DNA of 37,993 bases, from NCBI GenBank assembly GCA_964596165.1, contig CAZQTW010000061.1, positions 1 to 37,993 on the forward strand, written 5' to 3'. This document shows, piece by piece, positions 1-8,789 of the stretch. The position numbers and the translations under genes were made by a program. Below the pieces are notes generated by a model that ran no database searches, was not told the DNA's origin, and saw nothing but the letters and a program-made list of their open reading frames with translations. This DNA comes from CAYUQT01 sp964596165. Lineage in GTDB: Bacteria > Planctomycetota > Phycisphaerae > UBA1845 > JAFGLZ01. Position 1 is the stretch's first letter, and every line of letters begins with the position of its first letter.

Positions 1-701
1 CCCAGCGCCACCGCCAAACCCGGTAGGACGACAATTTGCGCCGGATGGAGCGTCAGTCCCAATCCGGCCAAGGCACAGGTTCCAATGAGGGGGGCGGGAT
101 GGCCGGAGCGCAAGTATCGACAGAGTGCCCAGAGGAGCATCGCATTGGGAAAGACCAGCCACATCGGCTCGAGAGCATACCGGCTCGACATGATCAGCCA
201 GGGATACCCGGCCGCTATGGCAGCGGCAGCCAGTGCGGTCCACCGGCCCAACAGGGGGCGCACGGCCGCCCAAATGACCACGACGGCCAAGACGGCCATA
301 ACCGCCACCGGAACCCGGGCCGTCCAGACGCTCGTTCCGAACAGCGGTCGCATGGCCGCCATGACGACCGTCTGAACCGGCCCGATGTAGCCGATGTTGG
401 GGTTCCAGGATAGTTCTCCGTAGGTGCAGAATCGATAAGCGAGTAGACCGACCTTGCAGACATCGCAACTGATGCCCGGCCAAATATCCAAGAGATAGAA
501 TCGGGGCACCGTAGCCGCCACGACGATCGCGGCCAGCAGGACCCACTCGATGCCGGTGGTCTTGCCCGTCGTCGAAGGACCCACCGGGGCGGCGCCGGTC
601 CCGCATTTGTCGTTGTTCAGTGCTGTTGGAGTCGCCCGAACCCGGCGCGAGGGTCGCGCCGCTGAGCGTCTTGGTCTTGGCGGACGATTAGGCATGCTCA
701 T
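1..701 (-). CDS. Membrane glycosyltransferase, GT39/PMT_2-like (partial, runs off left edge)
   Basis: An open frame on the minus strand starts near 701 and continues past the window edge, giving about 233 residues. The N-terminus is a basic, Pro/Arg-rich cytoplasmic tail of about 50 residues. A first membrane helix follows (IEWVLLAAIVVAATVPRFYL), then a periplasmic segment (DIWPGISCDVCKVGLLAYRF), and several more hydrophobic helices with motifs such as WTARVPVAVMAVLAVVVIW and ALEPMWLVFPNAMLLWALCR. A signal-anchor helix, a first periplasmic loop and repeated helices with an R-x-P step fit polyisoprenyl-phosphate-sugar dependent glycosyltransferases of the GT39/PMT_2 class, which act at the inner membrane. 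The start is uncertain: there are ATG codons at 701 and 695 and no strong Shine-Dalgarno sequence. The C-terminal half is outside the window, so substrate and subfamily cannot be judged. Confidence 0.6.
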   Translation of the reverse strand, partial: MSMPNRPPRPRRSAARPSRRVRATPTALNNDKCGTGAAPVGPSTTGKTTGIEWVLLAAIVVAATVPRFYLLDIWPGISCDVCKVGLLAYRFCTYGELSWNPNIGYIGPVQTVVMAAMRPLFGTSVWTARVPVAVMAVLAVVVIWAAVRPLLGRWTALAAAAIAAGYPWLIMSSRYALEPMWLVFPNAMLLWALCRYLRSGHPAPLIGTCALAGLGLTLHPAQIVVLPGLAVAL

Positions 702-1277
702 GCACTGCAAACCGGGCGGCGAGGGGTCCGGCGGTCGACCCTCGGCACGCGAGATCCGAGGTCCTTGTGTTGTCCGGCCGGCCGACACCCGCACCGGTTG
801 ACGACCCGGCAATCATCGGCTCGATCTTGCCCGGACGTCTCGCGGACAATCGCGGCGTGTGAACCGAGCTCCGCCGGCAAGGCGAACGACCGGAACGAAA
901 GACGCCTCATCCAAAGGCCTCGTGTCGAACGCCTTGGCCCTCCGACACGCTCTGATTGTACGCGCCCGCCGGCACACGTCGAGCCCGTTTGGTCCTGAAA
1001 CGCAATGGCACGCGCGGTCCGTTTCCACATCGAATCGGCAACGCTAATTGAGGGAGAATATGTTGGACTGGACCAGCCGTAGTTGTATACTGACTCGGTT
1101 GCCAGGACGGGTGCCTGCGCCCGGGGCGGCACGGAGCGCCGAGGCAGGCGTGGGTGCTCACAGCGCACCGAAGGTGAGGATCTTCGAGGTCGCCAGTGGA
1201 TGTGCACCGACGGCAAGGGCTGAGACGGCCGGGTGGTCGGTCGGCCGGACTTCGGTTGCCCGTGGGGGCTTGACTCC
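702..1277. other. Intergenic region between divergent genes
   Basis: No convincing gene lies here. Short open frames on both strands are Arg/Pro/Ser-rich and match no family I recognise. The region separates the minus-strand glycosyltransferase from the plus-strand methyltransferase, so it should carry divergent promoters. One plus-strand candidate is listed separately. Confidence 0.5.
1063..1091 (+). promoter_or_regulatory. Candidate sigma-70 promoter for the methyltransferase/acyltransferase pair
   Basis: TTGGAC (1063-1068) and TATACT (1086-1091) are separated by 17 bases. The -10 matches consensus at five of six positions and the -35 mainly at TTG. It would give a leader of about 180 bases before the start at 1278. 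Confidence 0.4.
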
Positions 1278-1934
1278 ATGCAAGAGCGTACGACGCGGGT
1301 TATCTACAACATTTGGTCGCATTTCTATGATGCCTTGCTGACCAAGTTGGTTCAGCGCCGCCAGGAACAAGCGATTGCCCGTATGGATCTGCGTCCGGGC
1401 GAGTGGCTCCTGGACATCGGGATCGGCACGGGCCTCAGCCTGGATTTCTATCCCCGGGCCTTGAATGTGGTGGGTGTCGATCTGAGCGAGGGCATGTTGA
1501 GCAAGGCCCATGAGCGTATTCGTGGCAATCAACTGTCCCGCTGCCGTCTGGCGCTTGCCGATGCCCTTCGCCTTCCCTTTGAGGACAACAGCTTCGACCA
1601 CATCCTCGTCAGCCACGTCATCACGGTGGTCAGCGACCCCGTACAACTCATCGAGGAAATCCGGCGGGTCGGCAAGCCCGGCTGTCGCATCGTCATCATC
1701 AATCACTTCCAGTCGGGCAACTCGATTATGGCCCTGCTCGAGAAGTGGCTCTGTCCCCTATGCCAGAAGATCGGATGGCGCAGCGACCTGGCCCTCGAGG
1801 ACCTCATGAAGCAGACCGGACTGGATGTGGACTTCCGATATAAGCTCGACCGGTTGGATCTGTGGGAAACCGTCTTCGTGACGAACAACTCGTCCGCGAC
1901 CGACATGCGGGCCGCGGGCGCGTCGGCCGCCTGA
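1278..1934 (+). CDS. SAM-dependent methyltransferase, PmtA-like (phospholipid N-methyltransferase candidate)
   Basis: This 218-residue class I methyltransferase would transfer a methyl group from S-adenosylmethionine. The N-terminal IYNIWSHFYDALL segment resembles the amphipathic YxxxAxxYD element of bacterial phosphatidylethanolamine N-methyltransferases (PmtA type). SAM motif I, LLDIGIGTGLSLDFY, lies at about residues 44-58, and the acidic strand VGVDLSEGML at about 66-75. Later motifs are ADALRLPFEDNSFD and VIINHF, the latter in the usual post-IV position. I place the start at the ATG at 1278, preceded by a GGGGG stretch, because the longer frame adds 15 residues unlike the family. An LpxL-like acyltransferase follows 9 bases downstream, which suggests a lipid-modifying pair. 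The substrate is inferred; ubiquinone/menaquinone-type methyltransferases share the fold. Confidence 0.72.
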   Translation: MQERTTRVIYNIWSHFYDALLTKLVQRRQEQAIARMDLRPGEWLLDIGIGTGLSLDFYPRALNVVGVDLSEGMLSKAHERIRGNQLSRCRLALADALRLPFEDNSFDHILVSHVITVVSDPVQLIEEIRRVGKPGCRIVIINHFQSGNSIMALLEKWLCPLCQKIGWRSDLALEDLMKQTGLDVDFRYKLDRLDLWETVFVTNNSSATDMRAAGASAA

Positions 1935-1943
1935 TGTTCTACC

Positions 1944-2918
1944 ATGCCCATTGACCGCACGACGTTGCGGCTGATCTACCTCCGGCGCGTCGTTGTCACC
2001 TTGGCCAATATCCTCGGTCCTCGCACTTCGACGGCCTATGCGCGATGGCTGGCGAGAGGCGTCTTTGATCTGAATCCTCAAGCCAAGATCGACGCCATGA
2101 ACAACATCCGAGCGGCGTACGGCGACCGTGTGTGCCCGGCGCAAATCGAGGCGCTGACCCGCTCGACCTTCGAGAATATCGCCACGTTCTGGGTGGAGAT
2201 CTTCAGCTTGAGTCGCAAGCTTCGTCCGAGTTCGTGGCGGCATTACGTCGAGGTGGAGGACGAGTCGTTCTTTCGGTCCGTTGCCGAATCGCAACGTGGG
2301 GCCATATTCGTCACGGCCTATCTTGGAAACTTCGCAATCGCGGCCTACGCCGTCGCCCAGATGCTCAGGCCGCTGTACGTGGTGATCGATGAGGCCCAAC
2401 ACCCCGTGCTCCGATCATGGCAGGATGAGCTTTATCACCAGCCCAATATCAAGCTCCTCTCTCGCCGACAGGCGCAGGTGGGGCTGGCTGACCTCTTGCG
2501 GAACGGGCAGAAGGCGCTCTTGGTCGGCGAGCACGTTCGAAGTCGGGGACGGGCGATTGAGATTCCGTATTTGGGAGGAGTGTGCCGCTGTTACCCGACG
2601 GTCGGCTTGTTGGCACGCTGGTGCGACGTGCCCGTTCTGATGGTCTCGGCCCGACGGACTAACGACGTTTTCCGCCTGGTTGTCTCCGGTAAGCGTATTG
2701 TGGACCCCCGCGAGGTCGAACATGAGGATGATCCAACGGCCGAAATCACGCGGCGGTATATGAGCGCCCTTGAGTCGATCATACGGCAATGGCCTGAACA
2801 GTACCTCTGGACACGGATACTGGTGCCGGACGACAAGGGCGCCAAGCGGCGCCCGCCTGGTGAGTCTTCCGGCCCGTCTCCATCTGTGCAGCCCCGCGTT
2901 GATTCTCCAAACGCTTGA
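1944..2918 (+). CDS. LpxL/HtrB-like lipid acyltransferase homologue with substituted active-site motif
   Basis: This 324-residue protein has the layout of the Lipid_A_acyltransferase (LpxL/LpxM/HtrB) family. It has an N-terminal helix region (LRLIYLRRVVVTLANIL), the sequence RSTFENIATFWVEIFSL, and conserved blocks around GQKALLVGEHVRSRG, IPYLGG and QWPEQYLWTRI (the family's PEQYxWxxxR signature). In active members an HX4(D/E) motif forms the catalytic dyad, usually within H-L-G-N-W-E. Here the aligned segment is Y126-L-G-N-F-A131, so both the His and the acidic residue are replaced. Either the enzyme is inactive or scaffolding, or it uses another mechanism. It sits directly after the methyltransferase and upstream of the lptD promoter. 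The missing dyad is seen in the sequence; the functional meaning is inference. Confidence 0.8.
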   Translation: MPIDRTTLRLIYLRRVVVTLANILGPRTSTAYARWLARGVFDLNPQAKIDAMNNIRAAYGDRVCPAQIEALTRSTFENIATFWVEIFSLSRKLRPSSWRHYVEVEDESFFRSVAESQRGAIFVTAYLGNFAIAAYAVAQMLRPLYVVIDEAQHPVLRSWQDELYHQPNIKLLSRRQAQVGLADLLRNGQKALLVGEHVRSRGRAIEIPYLGGVCRCYPTVGLLARWCDVPVLMVSARRTNDVFRLVVSGKRIVDPREVEHEDDPTAEITRRYMSALESIIRQWPEQYLWTRILVPDDKGAKRRPPGESSGPSPSVQPRVDSPNA

Positions 2919-2958
2919 TGGGGAATGATTTGACGAAGTGACGGATCGGCGTCACCCA

Positions 2959-2988
2959 TTGACACGCCAAGTCGAACAGGGCTAGAAT
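2959..2988 (+). promoter_or_regulatory. Strong sigma-70 promoter upstream of lptD
   Basis: TTGACA (2959-2964) matches consensus exactly and TAGAAT (2983-2988) matches at five of six positions, with an 18-base spacer. Transcription would start near 2995. The leader then contains a GC-rich imperfect hairpin built from the GGCCGGTG and CACCGCCGGCC segments (about 3003-3029). Confidence 0.75.
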
Positions 2989-3062
2989 GATGCCCTTTGT
3001 TCGGCCGGTGAAGACTCCACCGCCGGCCGTGCGGGTACTGGGAACAGGCGGATCGAACCGTT

Positions 3063-6000
3063 TTGGATACCTTCTTCCGGCATAGGGCGTACTGTGTAGT
3101 GGCCGTGATAGGGGCCCTAGTGGGCGTCTGTCACGCTGCCGACAACGCCCCCACGACGGCGCCCTACGACTTAGATGATGCCACCACCCCCTTGCTCCCT
3201 ACAGGAATCAGCGACTTCGACGTGTGGATGTTCGGAAAGTTCGCTTACACCTGGATGGAGAAGGGCGTCAACACGAACCTCTATCGCGGCCGGTTCGAGC
3301 TTCGTCTGGGCCGTCGCGTCCTCCGCAGTGATGAGGCCGTCATCTGGATCACGAATTCTAAATGGCGGGATCGACCATTCACCAAGCTTGACGTCTTCTT
3401 GTGGCAGAATGCCGAGATCCGCGAGCCGGCCGGAACGGTCAGCAGCGGACCGGTCTTCCTGGTGACGGTCCAGACCTTTGGGGCAGTGAATCTTCGGGCC
3501 GACGCCACGAGCATGGATTCGCAGGCCGACACCCCCCTGTACAAACAGGCTGTCGAGACCCGCCGGTTGATTGACGCTCGCGAGGCAGCGGAGGCCGAGG
3601 CGCACCCTGCGGTCGCGGGGACCAAACCGCCTCCCGGTCACGAATCCGACCCGGTCCAGGTCAGGGCGACCGATCCAAGAGCGGGGCTGCCGAAGATCCT
3701 GAAGGGTCCGAAGCAAGTAACCTATCGCGGAAAGGACCTCCAGGTTGACACGAAAAAGGGCATCGTGACGGCCATCGGAGACGTCTACGTCACCCAGAGC
3801 GGTGAGGGTCCGGCGGATCTGCTGGAAATCAAGGCGGACGCCGCCGTTCTGTTTCTCGGCGAAGGGGCCACGGGCGGCGGGTTGGAGACCTTGGTCGGCG
3901 AAGAGGGGCGGTCCGCAAAAAAGAGGTCCGCCACGACCGACCCGATCAAGCTCGAAGACGCCGGTCGAGACGATGGGACGCCGAAGCCCGGTCCGAGGCC
4001 CGGTCGTTTGCCTTCCGACCCGCTGCGGCAGCGTGCGAAGGAGGGCAGCGAAGAACTCTCGGAAGCCGAACCCAAAGGGACCGATCAATCCGTCAGCGAC
4101 ATGGTCAACGGGGCCTACCTCGAAGGCGACGTGGTCCTTTCGAGAGGCGATCGGATGATCCGCGCCTCGCAGATCTACTACGATTTTGAAAACAGCCGGG
4201 CCCTGATCCTTGATTCGGTGATGCGGGTGGCTCAGCCCGACCGAAAGGTGCCGGTGTACGTCCGCGCTGAAACGGTGCGCCAGTTGTCGAGCACGGAGTA
4301 TATGGCCACCGGCGCCAAGGTCACCAGCAGCGAGTTCTACACCCCTCATTACTACATCGGGGCCGACCGGGTTTACGTGCGCGACAAGACGGTCCGCGAC
4401 TCGACCGGACAGATCGTGGGGCTCACGGCCGGCACCTACGAGATGCACAACAGTACCTTCAACATCGGCGGCGTGCCGGTGGCTTACTGGCCTTACACCC
4501 GCGGCGACTTCAAGCAGAGCGAGATGACGCTGCGAAGCCTCCGGACGGGTTACAGCAGTGATTTCGGCGCCACCTTTGAAACCAAGTGGTACCTGTTCAA
4601 CTTGTTGGGAGTGGAGCCGCCGAAGGGATATGACGCCTGGCTGAATCTGGACTACTACAGCAAACGCGGGCCCGGCGTCGGAATCAACATCGACTACGAG
4701 CGAGAGAGCTACTACGGACTCTTCCGCAGCTACTACATCTACGACCATGGCGAGGACGATCTCGGACCTTTCGCGGACAACACGCCGGACACGGAGAACC
4801 GCGGCCGAGCCACGTGGCGTCATCGACAGTACCTGCCCAAGGATTGGGAGCTGACCTTCGAGGCGAGCTACATCAGCGACCCCGGCTTCCTCCAGGAGTA
4901 CGAGGAGAGCGAGTACTTCGAAGGCAAAGAGCAGGAGACGTTGGTCTATCTGAAAAAGCAGAAAAACCACTGGGCGTTTACCGCCCTGGCGCAGTGGCGG
5001 GTTCTGGATTTCCTGACGCAGACGGAGCACCTCCCCGACCTGGCCTTCCACCTGATCGGGCAGGACATCGGGGGTGTTGCCACGTTGTTCAGCGAAAGCC
5101 ATGCGGGCATCGTTCGGTACCTGCCGGACGATCGGCGGGTCTTCGACACCAATCGGTACAACGACAACACCGATCGGAGTCCGTATACCCCCCGGTTGGA
5201 TGAGCGGGCCGAAATCGACTTGCCGTTGACACTCGGTCCGCTGAAGATCGTGCCGTTCGCAATGGGTCGCGGCAATTACTGGAGCTCGTCGCCGACGTAT
5301 GCCGAGATCGACGGGATTCACGGATCCGTCTGGCGCGGGTTCCTCAATTACGGATTGCGAGCCGACACCTATTTCTCTCGGGTCTATCCGGACGTGCAGA
5401 ACCGTCTGTTCGACATCAGCGGGATCAAACACATTATCGAGCCCCAGGTCGTCGCCTGGATGTCGCATTCGAACGTATCCAGCATGGACATGTATCCCTT
5501 TGACCAGGGCATCGAGACGATCGACGATTTCGACGGGGTGAGCGCCAAGATCAGGCAACGGTGGCAGACGAAGCGAGGCGGGGCGGGCCAGTGGCGCGTC
5601 GTCGATCTGCTGACGTGGGACCTCGGGTTTGGGGCCTTCGCCGACGGGCGCAAGGATCAGATCACGCACGGCAACACCATCCTGAGTCGACCCGAGGATT
5701 CGATCACGTCGAATTACATCAGCACCGCGTTGAACTATCGACTGAGCGACACGACGGCCTTCTTGTGGGACTTCACCTGGGACATCGACCGGGATCGGGT
5801 GGGTAAGACCGACGTGTCGATCGCCGTGGAACGTCAACCTCGCCTGGGTTACTTCTTGGGCTGGCGGTACATCGACGTGACCGAGAGCAACCTCTTCGGC
5901 GGGGGTATGAACTACCAGATCAACGAGAAGCACACGGTGGCGGTCCGGGCCTATTACGACCTCGTGGAAGGCAGGATGGCCGATTGGACCGCGACCCTGG

Positions 6001-6221
6001 TCCGCAAACTGCCGCGATGGTACGTCTCGCTGACATTCGGGTACGACGGGGTGGACGACGACTGGAGCCTTACGGCGGCGGCCTGGCCCGAAGGCCTGCC
6101 CGAAGCCACCCTCGGATCGCGACGATACACGGGCCTGGCGCAGACCACGGGCATTCGGCCTCAACGGACCCACGGCGCCTTGCCGGCCGCCACGCCCACG
6201 CCGCCGGTTCAGGCGGACTGA
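3063..6221 (+). CDS. lptD: LPS-assembly outer-membrane protein, LptD/OstA-like
   Basis: This 1052-residue exported protein would insert lipopolysaccharide into the outer leaflet of the outer membrane. A signal peptide ends near CHA (residue 25). Two OstA-like beta-jellyroll segments are visible, around residues 218-270 (KQVTYRGKDLQVDTKKGIVT) and 345-395 (NGAYLEGDVVLSRGDRMIRA). They are separated by a charged Pro/Gly-rich linker. The remainder, about residues 430-1000, consists of alternating Tyr/Trp-rich strands typical of a beta-barrel, including GIKHIIEPQVVAW, which resembles the conserved LptD barrel motif. The Pro/Thr-rich C-terminus is extra. E. coli LptD has about 780 residues, so this one is long. 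The mature part has no cysteine, so the disulfides of E. coli LptD cannot form. The start is a TTG after GGAACAGG. A strong promoter lies upstream. Confidence 0.8.
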   Translation: MDTFFRHRAYCVVAVIGALVGVCHAADNAPTTAPYDLDDATTPLLPTGISDFDVWMFGKFAYTWMEKGVNTNLYRGRFELRLGRRVLRSDEAVIWITNSKWRDRPFTKLDVFLWQNAEIREPAGTVSSGPVFLVTVQTFGAVNLRADATSMDSQADTPLYKQAVETRRLIDAREAAEAEAHPAVAGTKPPPGHESDPVQVRATDPRAGLPKILKGPKQVTYRGKDLQVDTKKGIVTAIGDVYVTQSGEGPADLLEIKADAAVLFLGEGATGGGLETLVGEEGRSAKKRSATTDPIKLEDAGRDDGTPKPGPRPGRLPSDPLRQRAKEGSEELSEAEPKGTDQSVSDMVNGAYLEGDVVLSRGDRMIRASQIYYDFENSRALILDSVMRVAQPDRKVPVYVRAETVRQLSSTEYMATGAKVTSSEFYTPHYYIGADRVYVRDKTVRDSTGQIVGLTAGTYEMHNSTFNIGGVPVAYWPYTRGDFKQSEMTLRSLRTGYSSDFGATFETKWYLFNLLGVEPPKGYDAWLNLDYYSKRGPGVGINIDYERESYYGLFRSYYIYDHGEDDLGPFADNTPDTENRGRATWRHRQYLPKDWELTFEASYISDPGFLQEYEESEYFEGKEQETLVYLKKQKNHWAFTALAQWRVLDFLTQTEHLPDLAFHLIGQDIGGVATLFSESHAGIVRYLPDDRRVFDTNRYNDNTDRSPYTPRLDERAEIDLPLTLGPLKIVPFAMGRGNYWSSSPTYAEIDGIHGSVWRGFLNYGLRADTYFSRVYPDVQNRLFDISGIKHIIEPQVVAWMSHSNVSSMDMYPFDQGIETIDDFDGVSAKIRQRWQTKRGGAGQWRVVDLLTWDLGFGAFADGRKDQITHGNTILSRPEDSITSNYISTALNYRLSDTTAFLWDFTWDIDRDRVGKTDVSIAVERQPRLGYFLGWRYIDVTESNLFGGGMNYQINEKHTVAVRAYYDLVEGRMADWTATLVRKLPRWYVSLTFGYDGVDDDWSLTAAAWPEGLPEATLGSRRYTGLAQTTGIRPQRTHGALPAATPTPPVQAD

Positions 6222-6276
6222 CCCGGCCGTTGCGTCAGGGTTCTTGGGTTGAGACGGAATGGAACGGGTCATGAGT

Positions 6277-6313
6277 CTTGCCGGCGTTGCGGTTCCCATC
6301 TCCGCAAGGCAAG
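6277..6313 (+). other. Hairpin between lptD and the first skp-like gene
   Basis: Arms CTTGCC...GGCAAG (6277-6282, 6308-6313) and TTGCGG...CCGCAA (6287-6292, 6302-6307) form a 12-bp interrupted stem with a 4-base bulge and a 9-base loop. No T-run follows, so it is probably an RNA-processing or stability element, not an intrinsic terminator. Confidence 0.45.
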
Positions 6314-6368
6314 GGTGAAGACAAGAATCGGTTGAGTCAACGTCATCGAGGACAGAAGGGATGGACTG

Positions 6369-6986
6369 ATGCGAAGCACATGGACTCTGATCACCATGGG
6401 GGTCGTAGCGGCGGCGATGTGTCTGTTTGTGGGGTACCGTTCCAGCCAGGCCCAGGCGCCGGGACCCGCTCCAAAGTACGGGGTGGTCGATCTGGCCGAG
6501 GTCATGCGGCGGTATGCCGACGTCGAGGAGATGAAAACCAAGCTGGAAGCCCGGGCGGAGAAGTTCAAGCAGGAAGGCCAGACTCGCCAGCAGAAGATCG
6601 AGGATCTTCGATTCCAGAGGGATCAGAAGCATCCGGACAGCCCGGACTGGTTCAAGCTTCAGAAGGAGTTGAACCGGCTCACGGTCGAACTGGAACTCTG
6701 GAGCAAGTTCGAGAAACAGGACATTCAATCGGAAACACAGGAACAGCAGAGCAACGCCTATAAGCGAATTCTCGCGGCGGTCGACACCGTGGCCAAGCAA
6801 CGCGGTCTGGATATGGTCCTCCAATTCGATCGCGTCGGGCTGGACGACCCCAACGACATCGTGTCGCCGCAGCGGATGGCGGTTCGCGCGCTGATCTACG
6901 CGTCGCCGACCGTGGACGTCACCAAGGAGGTCATCGCCCGAGTGAATCAGGCATCGGGCGCCAAGGCCTCGGAGAAGAAACAATAG
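6369..6986 (+). CDS. Periplasmic chaperone, Skp/OmpH family (first copy)
   Basis: This 205-residue exported protein belongs to the Skp/OmpH family, trimeric chaperones that hold unfolded outer-membrane proteins in the periplasm. An N-terminal hydrophobic segment (TLITMGVVAAAMCLFVG) is followed by the typical opening beta-strand YGVVDLAEVMRRYADVEEM. A long charged coiled-coil, about residues 55-135, is rich in E, K and Q. The closing strand region (AVDTVAKQRGLDMVLQFDRV) carries the family's GxDxVL feature. The start ATG at 6369 lies behind AGAAGGGATGG. It sits between lptD and a second skp-like gene, in the same relative place as skp next to lpxD in proteobacteria. Skp is usually about 160 residues, so this copy is somewhat long. 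Confidence 0.8.
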   Translation: MRSTWTLITMGVVAAAMCLFVGYRSSQAQAPGPAPKYGVVDLAEVMRRYADVEEMKTKLEARAEKFKQEGQTRQQKIEDLRFQRDQKHPDSPDWFKLQKELNRLTVELELWSKFEKQDIQSETQEQQSNAYKRILAAVDTVAKQRGLDMVLQFDRVGLDDPNDIVSPQRMAVRALIYASPTVDVTKEVIARVNQASGAKASEKKQ

Positions 6987-7073
6987 CAGCAGGAAGAACC
7001 GGCGTGTGGAAGCGAGACCTTCTGAAGCCGGGCACGGGTCCGGCAATCCGCTAAGGCGGCATGGGAGCCAATC

Positions 7074-7724
7074 ATGTCATTGAGACTGAATTCATCGCGG
7101 TGGATGTGGGGGATGGTGTTGGTGAGCGGCGGTCTGATCGGGGCCATACTGAGTCGGACCCATACGCGCGCCGCCGAGGGGGCGGCCGCGCTCAAGCCCG
7201 CCGTCGTCGGCGTGGTTGATCTGTTTCAGGTTCTCAACGAATCGCGAATGTACAAGGATCTGAAAGAGGAGCTGAAGCAATCGGCCGACGAGAAAAAGAA
7301 CGAAGCCTCCCGCCGAGAGGACAGGGCGAAGCAGGCCCAGCAAACCATGGAGGCTTTCAAGCGAACCGCCCCGGAGTTTCGGGACAAGTTCAAGAACTTC
7401 GTCGATTCGGCCGTGGACTACAACGCCTACGTCCGGCTCAGCCAGGCCGAACAAGTGCTGATGCTGAACCGCGGCACCTGGCGAGTCTACCAGGCCATTC
7501 TGGAGACGATCAAAGTCGTGGGCAAGGAGAAGGGCATCGACTTGGTCCTCTACCTCGACGACTTTGAACCGAATATCGAAGACACCCAGCGACTGCTCGG
7601 TCAGATTCGCGCGCGGAAAGTCCTTCACGCTTCGGGCGAAGTGAACATCACGCAGGCGGTGTTGGAACGATTCGACCTGGATTACCAGAAGAACCGTTCA
7701 GGGGCTCAAACGGCACCCAAGTAG
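7074..7724 (+). CDS. Periplasmic chaperone, Skp/OmpH family (second copy)
   Basis: This 216-residue protein repeats the plan of the preceding gene. It has a hydrophobic leader (MWGMVLVSGGLIGAILS), an opening strand (VGVVDLFQVLNESRMYKDL), a long E/K-rich coiled-coil at about residues 65-110, and a closing strand with KEKGIDLVLYLDDFEPN. The two copies are clearly diverged, so this is an old duplication, and they may form separate or mixed trimers. The gene lies 87 bases after the first copy and 12 bases before lpxD, which implies co-transcription with the lipid A genes. The start ATG at 7074 is weakly supported by GGGAGCC upstream. Confidence 0.78.
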   Translation: MSLRLNSSRWMWGMVLVSGGLIGAILSRTHTRAAEGAAALKPAVVGVVDLFQVLNESRMYKDLKEELKQSADEKKNEASRREDRAKQAQQTMEAFKRTAPEFRDKFKNFVDSAVDYNAYVRLSQAEQVLMLNRGTWRVYQAILETIKVVGKEKGIDLVLYLDDFEPNIEDTQRLLGQIRARKVLHASGEVNITQAVLERFDLDYQKNRSGAQTAPK

Positions 7725-7736
7725 GACGCGCAGGCC

Positions 7737-8789
7737 ATGACGGTGGGAGCATCATTGGCGGAACTGGCCGGCGCCGTCGGTGGCCACGTCCGCGGCGACG
7801 CGAGCCTGATTGTGACCGGCGTGTCCGCGATCGGCGAGGCGGGCCCCACGGAGATCACGTGGATCGTCGGCCCACAGTACGCGAGCCGGTTGGCGACCAG
7901 CCGAGCCGGCGCCGTCATTGCGTCTCGTGATTTCGGCCCCACACCGATGCCCGCCATCCTCTGCGAGGATCCGGAAACGGCGATCGCCACGGTCCTCGAA
8001 CGCCTGGCGCCGCCGGTCTGGCGACCGGAACCCGGCATCCATGCGACGGCCCTGGTGGCGCCCACCGCCCGGCTCGGCCGGGACGTGGCGATCGGTCCCT
8101 ATGCCGTTGTCGGTGAGCGGACGACCGTCGGCGACCGCACCCTGCTCCATGCCCATGTGGTCATCGGTCCCGACGTGACGATTGGGTCGGATTGTCTCTT
8201 CTGGCCCCACGTGGTGGTGCGTGAACGGTGCGAAATCGGCTCGCGCGTCATCGTGCATCCCCACGCAACGATCGGGGCGGACGGATACGGATACCGGTTG
8301 GTCGAGGGCCGACATCGAAAGGTTCCGCAGATCGGCACCGTGCGAATCGAGGACGACGTGGAGATCGGCGCGGGAACGTGCATCGATCGGGCTAAGGTCG
8401 GCCGGACGGTCGTCGGCCGCGGTACCAAGATTGATAACCTCGTGCAAATCGCCCATAATGTCAACGTGGGCCCGCATTGCCTGCTCGTCGCCCAGGTGGG
8501 AATCAGCGGGTCGGTGACGTTGGGTTCGTATGTGGTGCTGGGTGGCAAAGCCGGCGTCCGCGATCATGTGAGCATCGGCGACGGGACGCAGGTGGCGGGG
8601 TACGGCGGCGTGTGGCGGGACGTTCCCGCGGGAGTATCGGTTGCCGGAATCCCCGCTCGCGACGGACGGCTTTGGATTCGTCAGCAGATGTTGTTGGATC
8701 GGCTTCCGGAACTCCACGCCCGGGTTCATCAGCTTGAAAAAAGAGTGGCAGGCCTTGAAGCGGCAGCAGACCATCCGCAAGACCATTGA
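7737..8789 (+). CDS. lpxD: UDP-3-O-acylglucosamine N-acyltransferase LpxD
   Basis: This 350-residue enzyme catalyses the third step of lipid A synthesis, transferring a hydroxyacyl chain from ACP to the 2-amino group of UDP-3-O-acyl-glucosamine. The N-terminal domain (about residues 1-100) fits the LpxD uridine-binding domain. The left-handed parallel beta-helix follows, with hexapeptide repeats such as IGPYAV, IGPDVT and IGSRVI. The family motif GADGYGYR lies near residue 181, and the catalytic His lies in VQIAHNVNVG (H240, equivalent to E. coli H239). A C-terminal helix (LHARVHQLEKRVAGLE) closes the trimer. Length is normal. The stop codon lies inside the next gene, so lpxD and lpxC-fabZ overlap by 35 bases and are probably translationally coupled. 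Confidence 0.95.
   Translation: MTVGASLAELAGAVGGHVRGDASLIVTGVSAIGEAGPTEITWIVGPQYASRLATSRAGAVIASRDFGPTPMPAILCEDPETAIATVLERLAPPVWRPEPGIHATALVAPTARLGRDVAIGPYAVVGERTTVGDRTLLHAHVVIGPDVTIGSDCLFWPHVVVRERCEIGSRVIVHPHATIGADGYGYRLVEGRHRKVPQIGTVRIEDDVEIGAGTCIDRAKVGRTVVGRGTKIDNLVQIAHNVNVGPHCLLVAQVGISGSVTLGSYVVLGGKAGVRDHVSIGDGTQVAGYGGVWRDVPAGVSVAGIPARDGRLWIRQQMLLDRLPELHARVHQLEKRVAGLEAAADHPQDH

Noticed and set aside
3171..7046. A 1291-residue open frame antisense to lptD and the first skp gene
   Set aside because: It arises from low stop frequency opposite GC-rich genes. The plus-strand frames have clear family motifs, and the antisense product is His/Arg/Asp-rich with no domain.
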